A stretch of DNA of 64,000 bases from G963663315 sp963668255 (GTDB taxonomy: Bacteria; Pseudomonadota; Gammaproteobacteria; Arenicellales; Poriferihabitantaceae). Under the pieces are notes generated by a model, which was not told the origin of the DNA, did not search any database, and saw nothing but the letters and a program-made list of their open reading frames with translations. Position 1 is the first letter of the stretch; each line of letters begins with the position of its first letter. The stretch spans positions 1,178,001-1,242,000 of the forward strand of contig OZ220708.1 of assembly GCA_965116595.1 (NCBI GenBank), read 5' to 3'. A program made the translations under genes and the position numbers. Shown piece after piece: positions 8,652 through 16,994 of this stretch.

Positions 8652-8969
8652 CTACCCGCCGCCACGATGGAGGTACTTTTTAAATCTGTCGATAAATTCA
8701 TTACGTTCGGCCTGCGAAAAGTGTTCGAACTCGATTCTAACATCCACAACCGGTAATTCCAGTGAAGCAATGCGGCGGGTTTTTTCCTCCCTCATGGTCA
8801 GGCGCGCCGTTCTGCCGTCCAGTGTGATATTGAATCTGAGCTCTCCCGGCCTTGCAGCCTGATTCGGTAAAACCCGGTAAGGCGCGACTGCGGAGGCCAG
8901 ACTCTTTACCAGTTCGAGATGGGTAAAGCCCATCTGTGCGGAGTAATCGAATCCTCCAGCCTTGCTCAT
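8652..8969 (-). CDS. Conserved-looking small protein of the aldehyde oxidoreductase operon
   Basis: 105 aa, no family recognised. ATG at 8969 overlaps the stop of the upstream MoaD-like gene by 4 nt (ATGA), which decides the start over an in-frame codon at 8990. Basic and mixed alpha/beta composition; the middle (about residues 35-90) alternates hydrophobic and charged residues (RFNITLDGRTARLTMREEKT), and the C-terminus ends in Gly-Gly-Gly, after RFKKYLHRGG. It lies between the two MoaD-like carriers, so a role in cofactor sulfuration or insertion is likely (inference). The C-terminal glycines are striking next to two Gly-Gly proteins. Confidence 0.7.
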   Translation of the reverse strand: MSKAGGFDYSAQMGFTHLELVKSLASAVAPYRVLPNQAARPGELRFNITLDGRTARLTMREEKTRRIASLELPVVDVRIEFEHFSQAERNEFIDRFKKYLHRGGG

Positions 8970-9214
8970 CCCCCGGCAACCGGAGGCCATATAGCAATTG
9001 TGTCATCCGGTTTCAGTGGAAGATCCCGGTCAACCTCATTCAGATACACCCCATTCAACAATACCAGGTGAACTTCGCGGCGAGGTACGAAATGTTGATC
9101 GATCAACTGATTCGGTGTCGTGTTGTCCGCCACTTCCAGAACCGCCGCGTTCTTTACCGCATTTTCTGGTAAATAACCCGACAAGGTTGCGAATAGCTTG
9201 AAGTGAACCCGCAT
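8966..9214 (-). CDS. MoaD/ThiS-like sulfur carrier protein (second copy)
   Basis: 82 aa, ending IAIWPPVAGG; same length and fold as the copy at 8380-8628, sharing a TPNQ-L--F-VP spacing. The ATG at 9214 has AGAGG upstream; a TTG at 9232 would add six residues. It is the first of the cofactor genes behind the FAD subunit (59-nt gap). Two carriers in one operon suggest one for the pterin and one for another acceptor, or redundancy. Confidence 0.82.
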   Translation of the reverse strand: MRVHFKLFATLSGYLPENAVKNAAVLEVADNTTPNQLIDQHFVPRREVHLVLLNGVYLNEVDRDLPLKPDDTIAIWPPVAGG

Positions 9215-9273
9215 CTGCAACGCCTCTGACAAGATTTCCGGGAGAATCAGATACTTCTCGCAGTATCGAAGAC

Positions 9274-10518
9274 TTACCCCTGGGTCACGGCCAGATAGGC
9301 TTCCATAATCATCAACGGGTTATCAATCAGCCGATCTTTCCATTTCCCTAAAGGAAACCGACCCTGCACCAACCCCCGAATCACTCCGATGTGCTGAGTC
9401 AGCCCGAGCGTATTGGCGCCGATCAGGCGGTCTTCTTCAAATTGAAGCTGGATATAACGGAAATGATCGAAGTCGACCAGTCTCGCAGTGTCACCGCCAT
9501 CAACCCCTTCCCATTGACCGTAGGAGGAGGATATCAAGCCGATAGTGTCCAGTACATTCATCAATACGCTGCCCTGATGATGGATGGAGCCGTATTCGAC
9601 CATGTTGGCGGCAGCCACATAGCCATGTTCAACCGCGGTCGGCTGAATCGCCTGAACACTGTATTCGCCGGTAGAGAAATCCCGTCCGCAGGCAACATCG
9701 CCGGCTGCGTAAATATCCTCGATGGATGAGCGCATGCAGTCATCTATGACAATCGCTCCATTGGACATTTCGATGCCGGAATCTGCCAGAAAACCGGCAT
9801 TACCCTGCACGCCCGTAGCACAAATCACCAATTCGGCCTCAACTTCTCTGCCGTCGCTGACCTTGACCCTGGCGTGATCGCCGGAAGATTCGATGGCTTC
9901 AACCTGAGAACCGGTCATCACGTTGACCCCTTTATCGGTACACCATCTTTGCAGCAGTGTGCCGCAGGTCTGATCCAGCATTCTGGGCACCATCCGGTTC
10001 CCCATCTCAATCACCGTCAGCTTCGCGCCGGATGAAACCAGCGCTTCAAGAATGATACAACCGATAAACCCGGCGCCAATCAATACAACGGATGAACCCG
10101 GCCTGATTGTGCCCGATATCTTTCTGGAGTCCTCCAGCGTCCAGCAACTGGTGACCCTTGCGTGATCAATACCCGGAATCGGCGGGATAATCGGACGCGA
10201 TCCGGACGCGACCAGCAACCTGTCATAATCCTGGCGGCCCCCGCTCGCGAGTGAAACGGTCTTTCCCGCGGGGTCTACGGATTCGACCGTGTCAACCACA
10301 ACCTCAATTCCCTGTCCGCTGAAATGACCCTCCTGTTTTCTCAGATAAGTGCCGGACTCATCGATGTTTTCCATCAGCAGATAAGGAATCGCCATTCGGG
10401 AATAGGGCGGTTCAGGCTCGTCGCCAATGATGGCAATACGCGCAGACGGATCCCGTTTGTGCAATGTCTCAGCCGCCACCACCCCCGCGGGGCCGGCGCC
10501 AATGATGACGTGATTCAT
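9274..10518 (-). CDS. FAD/NAD(P)H oxidoreductase subunit of the AOR complex
   Basis: 414 aa class-I pyridine-nucleotide disulfide-type flavoprotein. FAD-binding GAGPAGVVAAE at residues 6-16, NAD-binding VLIGAGFIG near residue 145, and the second FAD motif IYAAGDVA near residue 265. It resembles rubredoxin and NirB-type NADH reductases. ATG at 10518 overlaps the AOR stop (ATGA). In the Aromatoleum-type AOR complex an FAD subunit links the tungsten enzyme and its ferredoxin subunit to NAD; this gene is the obvious equivalent. Confidence 0.83.
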   Translation of the reverse strand: MNHVIIGAGPAGVVAAETLHKRDPSARIAIIGDEPEPPYSRMAIPYLLMENIDESGTYLRKQEGHFSGQGIEVVVDTVESVDPAGKTVSLASGGRQDYDRLLVASGSRPIIPPIPGIDHARVTSCWTLEDSRKISGTIRPGSSVVLIGAGFIGCIILEALVSSGAKLTVIEMGNRMVPRMLDQTCGTLLQRWCTDKGVNVMTGSQVEAIESSGDHARVKVSDGREVEAELVICATGVQGNAGFLADSGIEMSNGAIVIDDCMRSSIEDIYAAGDVACGRDFSTGEYSVQAIQPTAVEHGYVAAANMVEYGSIHHQGSVLMNVLDTIGLISSSYGQWEGVDGGDTARLVDFDHFRYIQLQFEEDRLIGANTLGLTQHIGVIRGLVQGRFPLGKWKDRLIDNPLMIMEAYLAVTQG

Positions 10519-12371
10519 GCGGGCAGCGCGAACTTCTCACGCACTTCGGCAGTCAACTCACCCTCTTTGGTCCAGCCGCGCAGCGAATAATATTCCGGCA
10601 ACATTTCATCGAGACCGCATGTCTTTCCCTCCGCAGGCCCGGTTTTGGCCGCTTCCTTGAGCAATCTGGGTGGCAATGTATCATCCTTGCCGGTCAATCC
10701 GGCCTTGATGTTGTAGTCCCGTTCCAGATTCCAGATGCGTTCACCGGCTTCAAGCAATCGCTCCACAGACCAATCGCCCTGGCAGGCGGCATCGATTTGC
10801 GGCGCCATGTTATCCAGTGACCAGGCAAAGGTGGTAAATACACACAGCCCCATCGAATCCACCGCCGCGGTCGCATCCTGAAACGCCTTGACCAACCCGG
10901 CCTTGCCTTCAGTAACCAGTGGGTCGGTTTTCTCGGGAATACCCAACACCTCGGAAGCTACGGTATAACTGCGCAAATGACAGGCGCCGCGATTGGAAGT
11001 CGCATAAGTCAAACCCATGCCCTGAATACCACGCGGGTCATAGGCTGGAAACTCCTGGCCCTTGACCGTCATCGACAACTCTGGATGACCATACTTTTCG
11101 CACAGTCTCTTTGATCCCATTGCCAGGTCCCTGCCAAAACCTTCACCGGCCGCAACCTTGTCAACACACCAGGTCAGCGCTTCCGCCGACCCGAAGTTGA
11201 GTTCCATGCCACCGGTGTGCTCGGTCGTAATGACCCCCATATCGAACAGCTCCATGGCGGCAGCCACCGTGGCGCCAAAGGAAATCGGGTCCATGCCGTC
11301 TTCGTTGCATATAAAGTTGGTGTAGGTCAACGCGTCGAGGTCGCCAACGCCTGTGTCAGCGCCCATTGCCCAGGCCGCTTCATACTCGAGTCCGCCGGAG
11401 TTTCCCCAGTATTCGGGTTTGTTTTCGACTGAGAAATGACCCTTGTCGATGGTCGAAATCCGTCCGCACGCTATAGTGCATCCAAAGCAGGCGGCGTTGG
11501 TCGTCAGATTCGGCTTGCCATCGCTTTCACGCGGCTCCAGCATCGCTTCCGCTGAAATATCATTCGCCTGTTCAAACTGGACATCCCGCATATTGTTTGC
11601 CGGCAGGGCGCCTATTTCATTGATCACGTTCATCAGGACCTGGGTGCCCATTGCTGGCAGGCCCTGTCCTGTCACCGCATTTTCGGCCAGTACCTGCTTT
11701 TGTTCGGCGACACTTTGCATGAATCGTGCAGGGTCCTTGATATTGCCGACCCCGCGGGTGCCGCGCACGGTAACTGCCTTGAGGTTTTTCGAAGCCATCA
11801 CGGTGCCCACACCGGAACGACCCGCCGCGCGGTGCAGATCATTGATCACCGCGGCATACAGACATCCCGTTTCCGCCGCACGTCCCACCGCAGCGACCCG
11901 CATCTGGGGATCCCCGTGTTTTGCATGAAGTAACTTGTCCGTCTCCCAGACGGATTTACCCCAAAGATCGGCAGCGGGCAGTATTTCCGCCTTTTCATTG
12001 ACGATATTCAGGGTAACGGGAGATTCGGCCTTGCCTTCGAATATAATCATGTCCCAGCCGGCCATTTTCAATTCCGCGCCGATGAATCCGCCGGAATTGG
12101 AACAAGCCACCGCCCCGGTCAACGGGCTTTTGGTGATGACCGAATAGCGCCCGCCGGTGGATACGGGCGTCCCGGTCAGGGGGCCAGTCGCAAAAATCAA
12201 CTTGTTATCCGGACCGAGAGGATCACAGCGCGGGTCCGTCTCCTCGACCAGATAACGGGTTGCCAGTCCACGCTGTCCGATATAGTCTCCCGCCCAATCC
12301 ATATTGAGCGCTTCTTCACTCACTTCACCCCGGGTTAAATTAACCCTCAGTATTTTTTTGGTCCAACTCAT
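10515..12371 (-). CDS. aor: Tungsten-containing aldehyde:ferredoxin oxidoreductase
   Basis: 618 aa, full length for the AOR family. N-terminal domain begins MSWTKKILRVNLTRGEV; the [4Fe-4S] ligands appear as CFGCTIAC (about residues 293-300) with the fourth Cys in DSMGLC (about residue 500). The enzyme oxidises aldehydes to acids at a bis-tungstopterin site, passing electrons to the ferredoxin and FAD subunits encoded on either side. ATG at 12371, 12 nt after the ferredoxin stop. The operon order Fd-AOR-FAD matches the known AorABC complex of denitrifying betaproteobacteria. Aldehyde substrate unknown; detoxification or amino-acid/aromatic degradation are the usual roles. Confidence 0.9.
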   Translation of the reverse strand: MSWTKKILRVNLTRGEVSEEALNMDWAGDYIGQRGLATRYLVEETDPRCDPLGPDNKLIFATGPLTGTPVSTGGRYSVITKSPLTGAVACSNSGGFIGAELKMAGWDMIIFEGKAESPVTLNIVNEKAEILPAADLWGKSVWETDKLLHAKHGDPQMRVAAVGRAAETGCLYAAVINDLHRAAGRSGVGTVMASKNLKAVTVRGTRGVGNIKDPARFMQSVAEQKQVLAENAVTGQGLPAMGTQVLMNVINEIGALPANNMRDVQFEQANDISAEAMLEPRESDGKPNLTTNAACFGCTIACGRISTIDKGHFSVENKPEYWGNSGGLEYEAAWAMGADTGVGDLDALTYTNFICNEDGMDPISFGATVAAAMELFDMGVITTEHTGGMELNFGSAEALTWCVDKVAAGEGFGRDLAMGSKRLCEKYGHPELSMTVKGQEFPAYDPRGIQGMGLTYATSNRGACHLRSYTVASEVLGIPEKTDPLVTEGKAGLVKAFQDATAAVDSMGLCVFTTFAWSLDNMAPQIDAACQGDWSVERLLEAGERIWNLERDYNIKAGLTGKDDTLPPRLLKEAAKTGPAEGKTCGLDEMLPEYYSLRGWTKEGELTAEVREKFALPA

Positions 12372-12383
12372 TGTATTGTCCCC

Positions 12384-12857
12384 CTAGTTCACAGCTGCGT
12401 TGTCTGTCTTTGCCGCCCACGCCCTCATTTTCTCGAGTCCGGTGGCATCTGCGTCAACATAAGTAATGGCGGCGGTCGGGCAGGCGCTGGCGCACTTGGG
12501 ATCACCGCCGCAAAGATCGCACTTGATGACCTTGCCGGTATCCTGATTGTAATTCACCGTCCCGAACGGACATGCGATAGTGCAGACCTTGCAACCCACG
12601 CAGGCCGAATCGCTGACTATCATCGCCCCGGTTTCCCGGTTCATGGTAATCGCCTCAACCGGGCAGGCGTGCAGGCACCAGGCTTCATCGCACTGGGTGC
12701 AGGTATAGGGTACGAACCGGCCTTCGTCATGGAAGGTAAAAACCTTTATCCTGGATTTGGCCGGGTTAAACACTCCTTCGTTCTCGTAAGAACAAGCCAT
12801 TTCGCACTGCAAACAACCAGTACATTTTTCAGGGTCTATATTCAGTGATCGTAGCAT
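12384..12857 (-). CDS. Four-cluster [4Fe-4S] ferredoxin subunit of the AOR complex
   Basis: 157 aa with four cysteine sets, each able to bind a [4Fe-4S] cluster: CTGCLQCEMAC (residues ~15-25), CTQCDEAWCLHAC (~53-65), CVGCKVCTIAC (~85-95) and CDLCGGDPKCASAC (~114-127). It belongs to the NapF/DMSO-reductase-B-like electron-transfer proteins. ATG at 12857 with GGGAGAAG just upstream. First gene of the AOR operon; the 143-nt gap to ribA (12858-13000) should carry the promoter. Confidence 0.87.
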   Translation of the reverse strand: MLRSLNIDPEKCTGCLQCEMACSYENEGVFNPAKSRIKVFTFHDEGRFVPYTCTQCDEAWCLHACPVEAITMNRETGAMIVSDSACVGCKVCTIACPFGTVNYNQDTGKVIKCDLCGGDPKCASACPTAAITYVDADATGLEKMRAWAAKTDNAAVN

Positions 12858-13000
12858 TTTGCTTCTCCCAGATAATTATCATTACATCAAGGAACGATAT
12901 CACTAAGGAGACGTTTCAACAAGTCCGGTGTTGCCCGAATTTTTTTCGAGTTCACCAATCAAGCCTGGCAGGAGACAACCACGGTAGGCGAGCACCAAAG

Positions 13001-13822
13001 CTAATCCGGCGAAAAATCAGATTTATCAATCGTGTGCCCCCAGGTCCGTTTGGCAGACAGGTACCGTTTGTTCCATTTACTGATACCGGCGATGTGCTTC
13101 TCGGGCATCATTTGAGTCAGACCGCAGCCAGTCAGATCCTCTATTTTCTTTGGATTGTTTGTCAGCAGCCGTAATGGCCTGTTGCCGAGAAAATACAGGA
13201 TCAGCGCCGCTGCATCGCTGAAGTCCCTGGAATCAGTTGGCAGGCCAAGCGACTGGTTTGCCTGATAGGTGTCTTCTCCGGCGTCCTGTAACAGATAAGT
13301 CGCTGCTTTAGCCCACAAACCAATACCCCGCCCTTCGTGCCCGGCCATGTAAACAATCATGCCGCCACCGCTATCGTTTAAGATTCGGGTCACTGCGGAT
13401 TCAAGCTGGGGACCGCATTCGCACCGTTCAGATCCAAACACATCACCCGTCAGACAATTCGAATGGACGCGAACAAGCGGGTTTTCAGTATTTTGTGGAT
13501 CACCAATCATAAGCACGCTGTTCACAGCCATCGAACTGGCCAGCTTGGCAAACAGATTTTGCTTCCCGCTTTCCCGGAGCGTGGACGCGAGTTCCTCGAC
13601 TTTGCCAAGTTCAGTACTGCGAACCGTCGCATACCAGTCGGGCTGACAATTCACCCCGCCGATTTTGAGCGGTAATGCAATCGGACCAAGCAGATTGATG
13701 ACCGGCTCATCCGCTGGCGTCGTGTTTTCACCCGAAACGGGGTTACCATTACGGTTGATGCACAGGAGTTTTCCGCTGTCAATGAGTTGTCGGCGGACAT
13801 CAGGATCAAGGTACGTAAACAT
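13001..13822 (-). CDS. ribA: GTP cyclohydrolase II-like protein
   Basis: 273 aa, about 75 aa longer at the N-terminus than E. coli RibA. The zinc site C-x10-C-x-C is intact (CLTGDVFGSERCEC, about residues 127-140), as is the catalytic Tyr in TYLLQD and the NNPKK loop. One conserved motif differs: RQEGRG reads GHEGRG. ATG at 13822. Standard product is the first pyrimidine intermediate of riboflavin synthesis; the extension and the altered motif leave room for a paralogue with a different product. No other riboflavin gene is nearby and no FMN riboswitch fits in the 59-nt gap upstream. Confidence 0.75.
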   Translation of the reverse strand: MFTYLDPDVRRQLIDSGKLLCINRNGNPVSGENTTPADEPVINLLGPIALPLKIGGVNCQPDWYATVRSTELGKVEELASTLRESGKQNLFAKLASSMAVNSVLMIGDPQNTENPLVRVHSNCLTGDVFGSERCECGPQLESAVTRILNDSGGGMIVYMAGHEGRGIGLWAKAATYLLQDAGEDTYQANQSLGLPTDSRDFSDAAALILYFLGNRPLRLLTNNPKKIEDLTGCGLTQMMPEKHIAGISKWNKRYLSAKRTWGHTIDKSDFSPD

Positions 13823-13881
13823 ATTTTAATTATTGGTCTGGTTGGTTCAGTTGATATACTCTGCCTCAAGCGTACCTCACA

Positions 13882-14832
13882 ATGCAGCCAAAAACAGTAT
13901 TCCCGAAGCATCGGTCCGATCACATAATGTCTGCATCAAATTCCGCCACACCGTTAAGCAGAGACTCGTTGCGACCGCTGATGCAAAGAAATGATGCGGC
14001 CGGACTGGTCAGGATATTTCAGCACACTATGGCGATCATGATCACTATTATAGCGCTGGCGGTTTCCGACGGCTGGATAATGACGGGGCTGCTGACCCTG
14101 ACCCTCGGTATTTTGCTGAATTTTTTATTTGCTCCGTTGCATGAGACCATCCACAAAACCGCCTTCGATACCCCGCAGTTGAATGTAATCGTGGGCTGGG
14201 TCAGCGGAATGGCCCTGGTACTGCCACCAAGATATTTTCAGTCATTCCACATGGCGCACCACCGTTATACGCAAATAACAGGCAAGGACCCGGAGCTGGA
14301 TTTTGACAAACCGCAGACAGTGCCGCAATACATTCGACACCTGAGCGGGGTGGATTACTGGCTGGGGCAGATAAAAGCGCTGAGCCTGTTTGCCATTGGC
14401 AATCATCATACGCACTTTGTGAGTGATGCCAAACGACCTGGAATTGTCAACGAAGCGCGGACATTTACAGGCATCTACATTTTATTGTTTTCTCTCAGCC
14501 TGCTGTTCGACTCCGTCATCCTGTGGGAGTACTGGATTTTGCCGATGTTGATCGGGCAGCCATTCCTCAGAGCGTTTCTGCTCGCTGAACACGCGCTGTG
14601 TCCGTACGTCGCCGACATGTTGCAAAACACTCGTACGACATTAACCGGTCGAGCGATGCGGTGGCTTTGCTGGAACATGTCATTTCATGCTGAACACCAT
14701 GCCTATCCCGCAATTCCGTTTCATCACCTGCCTGCGGCGCATGCTGTTCTCGGACCCCATATCCATATCGTATCCGACGGTTATGTCAATGTGCACAAGG
14801 ACATTGTGCGGGCGTTTCAGCAACCGAAATGA
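13882..14832 (+). CDS. Membrane fatty acid desaturase family protein
   Basis: 316 aa (or 301 aa from an internal ATG at 13927; neither start has a clear ribosome-binding site). Three histidine boxes of the di-iron family: HETIH (about residue 88), HMAHH (about 123), HAEHH (about 271), with paired membrane segments between them. Such enzymes insert double bonds or hydroxyls into acyl chains or carotenoids at the inner membrane. Divergent from ribA. The exact substrate cannot be told. Confidence 0.78.
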   Translation: MQPKTVFPKHRSDHIMSASNSATPLSRDSLRPLMQRNDAAGLVRIFQHTMAIMITIIALAVSDGWIMTGLLTLTLGILLNFLFAPLHETIHKTAFDTPQLNVIVGWVSGMALVLPPRYFQSFHMAHHRYTQITGKDPELDFDKPQTVPQYIRHLSGVDYWLGQIKALSLFAIGNHHTHFVSDAKRPGIVNEARTFTGIYILLFSLSLLFDSVILWEYWILPMLIGQPFLRAFLLAEHALCPYVADMLQNTRTTLTGRAMRWLCWNMSFHAEHHAYPAIPFHHLPAAHAVLGPHIHIVSDGYVNVHKDIVRAFQQPK

Positions 14833-15016
14833 AACAAAGTCCGCATACAGCAACTGGTTTGCACGAGCAATCCGGGCCAACACTGTTTTCGAAGGCTGAT
14901 TGGGTGTATAGTGGGACGAAATCAACAGGTCACCCGACCGGATACTATCGAAAGTAAATCGCCGTAAATTGAATCCACTTTCAGATAACCCTGTTAACCA
15001 GCCTTGCCAGATAACC

Positions 15017-15394
15017 ATGTCAGATAATCAACAAATCCATATCACCGTTATCCCGCAATATCTTTGGGATCAGTCTCACCCGGAAAACAACCAGTACGTG
15101 TTCGCCTATACAGTGAATATGGAAAATACCGGGCAGATTGGCGCGCAATTGCTGAGTCGCCACTGGATTATCACGGACTCGGAGGGAGGAACCGAAGAGG
15201 TCAGAGGACCGGGGGTTGTAGGCGAACATCCAAGCCTGAAACCCGGTGAAAGCTACCAGTATACCAGCGGCGCCATCCTGAAAACCCCGGTCGGCACCAT
15301 GACCGGCAGTTACCGGATGCGGGATGATAACGGCGATCTGTTTGACGCAATGATTCCGGTTTTCACGCTGTCTGCGGAAGTGGTGTTTCATTAA
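15017..15394 (+). CDS. apaG: ApaG domain protein
   Basis: 125 aa, the standard ApaG length, starting MSDNQQIHITVIPQYLWDQS. The fibronectin-III-like fold is visible as the conserved block ENTGQIGAQLLSRHWIITDS and GSYRMRDDNG. The ATG at 15017 was preferred to an in-frame ATG at 14969 because it gives the usual family N-terminus. Function in the family is poorly defined (linked to Co2+ resistance and Mg2+/polyphosphate handling). Usually next to apaH/ksgA, which are absent here. Confidence 0.88.
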   Translation: MSDNQQIHITVIPQYLWDQSHPENNQYVFAYTVNMENTGQIGAQLLSRHWIITDSEGGTEEVRGPGVVGEHPSLKPGESYQYTSGAILKTPVGTMTGSYRMRDDNGDLFDAMIPVFTLSAEVVFH

Positions 15395-15428
15395 CGGCCA
15401 ACAAAGCCCGAACCTGAAGAAAGACCAG

Positions 15429-16403
15429 ATGAATTTCAAGCCAGTGCTGTCAGCGTTCGTGCTGACAATCGGACTGACAGCCACCGCCGCCGCCGAAAAA
15501 TGGGATATGCCGATGGCTTATTCGGCAACCAACTTTCATTCCCGAACCGGGGCGCAGTTCGCCACTTGCGTGACCACCGGCTCCGGTGGAGCGCTGGAAA
15601 TCGTGACCCATCCCTCCGGGTCATTGTTCAAGGGCAATGAAATCAAGCGTGCGGTTCAAACCGGCCAGGCACCGATCGGAGAGCGGCTGTTATCCGCCCA
15701 TCAAAACGAAAATCCGCTTTTTGGCGTGGACTCGATTCCGTTTCTGGCCCCCTCTTTCGAGCAGGGCGAAAAGCTCTGGGCCGCATCCCGCCCCACTCTG
15801 GAAAAACTGCTGGCCCGGCAAAACCTGGTGCTGCTGTATTCAGTGCCATGGCCACCGCAGGGACTGTACTTCAACAAGGCGGTCCATTCGATTGCCGATA
15901 CCCGGGGACTGAAATTCCGTTCCTATAATTCCACGACCGCCCGCCTGGCTGAACTCGCCGGCATGTTGCCGGTACAGGTTGAAGCGGCCGAGTTGAACCA
16001 GGCGTTGGCCACCGGGGTTGCCGAGAGCTTTGTTTCCTCAGCCGCCACCGGTTATGACCGCAAGGTCTGGGAACATCTGACTCATTTTTATGCGGTTGAT
16101 TCCTGGCTGCCCCGCAACTCGGTTTTCGTCAACCAGGATGCCTGGGACGGCCTGGACGAAACAACCCGGAACGTAGTGCGCGGTTGTAGCGATATAGCCG
16201 CTTACGCCGGTTACTGGCGAGCGGTTGAATATACCGCCTTCACACTGAACAGCTTGCGCGCCAATGGCATGAAAGTTGAAGAACCCGGCGATCAGTTGCG
16301 CGCTGACCTGCAGGACATCGGCAAAACCATCACTGCCGAGTGGCTGGAAGCCGCGGGGGCCGAAGGCCAGGCGATCGTTGACGCCTTCAACGCCGCCCGG
16401 TAA
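15429..16403 (+). CDS. dctP: TRAP transporter solute-binding protein DctP
   Basis: 324 aa, signal peptide residues 1-22 (LSAFVLTIGLTATAAA, cleavage before EKWDM). The DctP fold is recognisable: FHSRTGAQFATCV near the ligand site, and RGLKFRSYNS (about residues 158-167), which contains the Arg that pairs with the carboxylate of most TRAP ligands. ATG at 15429, 34 nt after apaG. Binds a carboxylated solute in the periplasm and hands it to DctQM encoded downstream. Confidence 0.87.
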   Translation: MNFKPVLSAFVLTIGLTATAAAEKWDMPMAYSATNFHSRTGAQFATCVTTGSGGALEIVTHPSGSLFKGNEIKRAVQTGQAPIGERLLSAHQNENPLFGVDSIPFLAPSFEQGEKLWAASRPTLEKLLARQNLVLLYSVPWPPQGLYFNKAVHSIADTRGLKFRSYNSTTARLAELAGMLPVQVEAAELNQALATGVAESFVSSAATGYDRKVWEHLTHFYAVDSWLPRNSVFVNQDAWDGLDETTRNVVRGCSDIAAYAGYWRAVEYTAFTLNSLRANGMKVEEPGDQLRADLQDIGKTITAEWLEAAGAEGQAIVDAFNAAR

Positions 16404-16422
16404 CCGCCGCCCCCTGTCCCCG

Positions 16423-16977
16423 ATGGCGGGCGATTCCCTGCCCGGCAACACGCGGCGCCCTGGACGCCTTGCCGGGCGCCTGTTCCGGTTTCTGGATGGT
16501 CTTTACTTCTTCGGCGCTGTTCTTGCCGCGATTTCCCTGATCATCCTTCTGATGATCATCGTACTGCAAATGACAGTGCGCTGGAGCGGGTTGATTTTCC
16601 CGGGCTCAACCGACTATGCCGGATATTGCATGGCGGCGGCGTCATTTCTCGCTTTCGCCCACGCTTTCAACCGCGGCGCCCACGTTCGCGTCCGCCTGTT
16701 ACTGTCAGCGCTGGGCTCTTATCGTCATTACGTCGAAATCTGGTGTTTTGCCGTCGCCTCGGCCCTGGCCTGCTATTTTGCCGGGTACGCGGTCCGGACC
16801 GTTTACTGGTCATACCGGCTTCAAGACATCAGCCAGGGGCAGGACGCCACCCCGCTGTGGATACCGCAACTGGCCATGGCCGCGGGGACGATCTTACTGG
16901 CTGTCGCAGTCATCGATCACCTGGCGCGCTTGATTCTTACCCGTGATCACGGGATCAAGACAGAGACCGTGCAATAA
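16423..16977 (+). CDS. dctQ: TRAP transporter small permease DctQ
   Basis: 184 aa with four TM segments (about residues 25-50, 65-85, 102-125 and 146-168). The ATG at 16423 is 19 nt after dctP and gives the usual short cytoplasmic N-terminus; an earlier in-frame codon inside dctP is not credible. DctQ is the small membrane partner of DctM in sodium-driven TRAP transport. Confidence 0.83.
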   Translation: MAGDSLPGNTRRPGRLAGRLFRFLDGLYFFGAVLAAISLIILLMIIVLQMTVRWSGLIFPGSTDYAGYCMAAASFLAFAHAFNRGAHVRVRLLLSALGSYRHYVEIWCFAVASALACYFAGYAVRTVYWSYRLQDISQGQDATPLWIPQLAMAAGTILLAVAVIDHLARLILTRDHGIKTETVQ

Positions 16978-16994
16978 CAGGGCGACATGACACC

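Noticed and set aside
13001..13822. Change of the catalytic Tyr in the RibA-like protein, which would alter the product
   Set aside because: On realignment the Tyr in TYLLQD corresponds to the catalytic Tyr of E. coli RibA; only the GRG motif differs.
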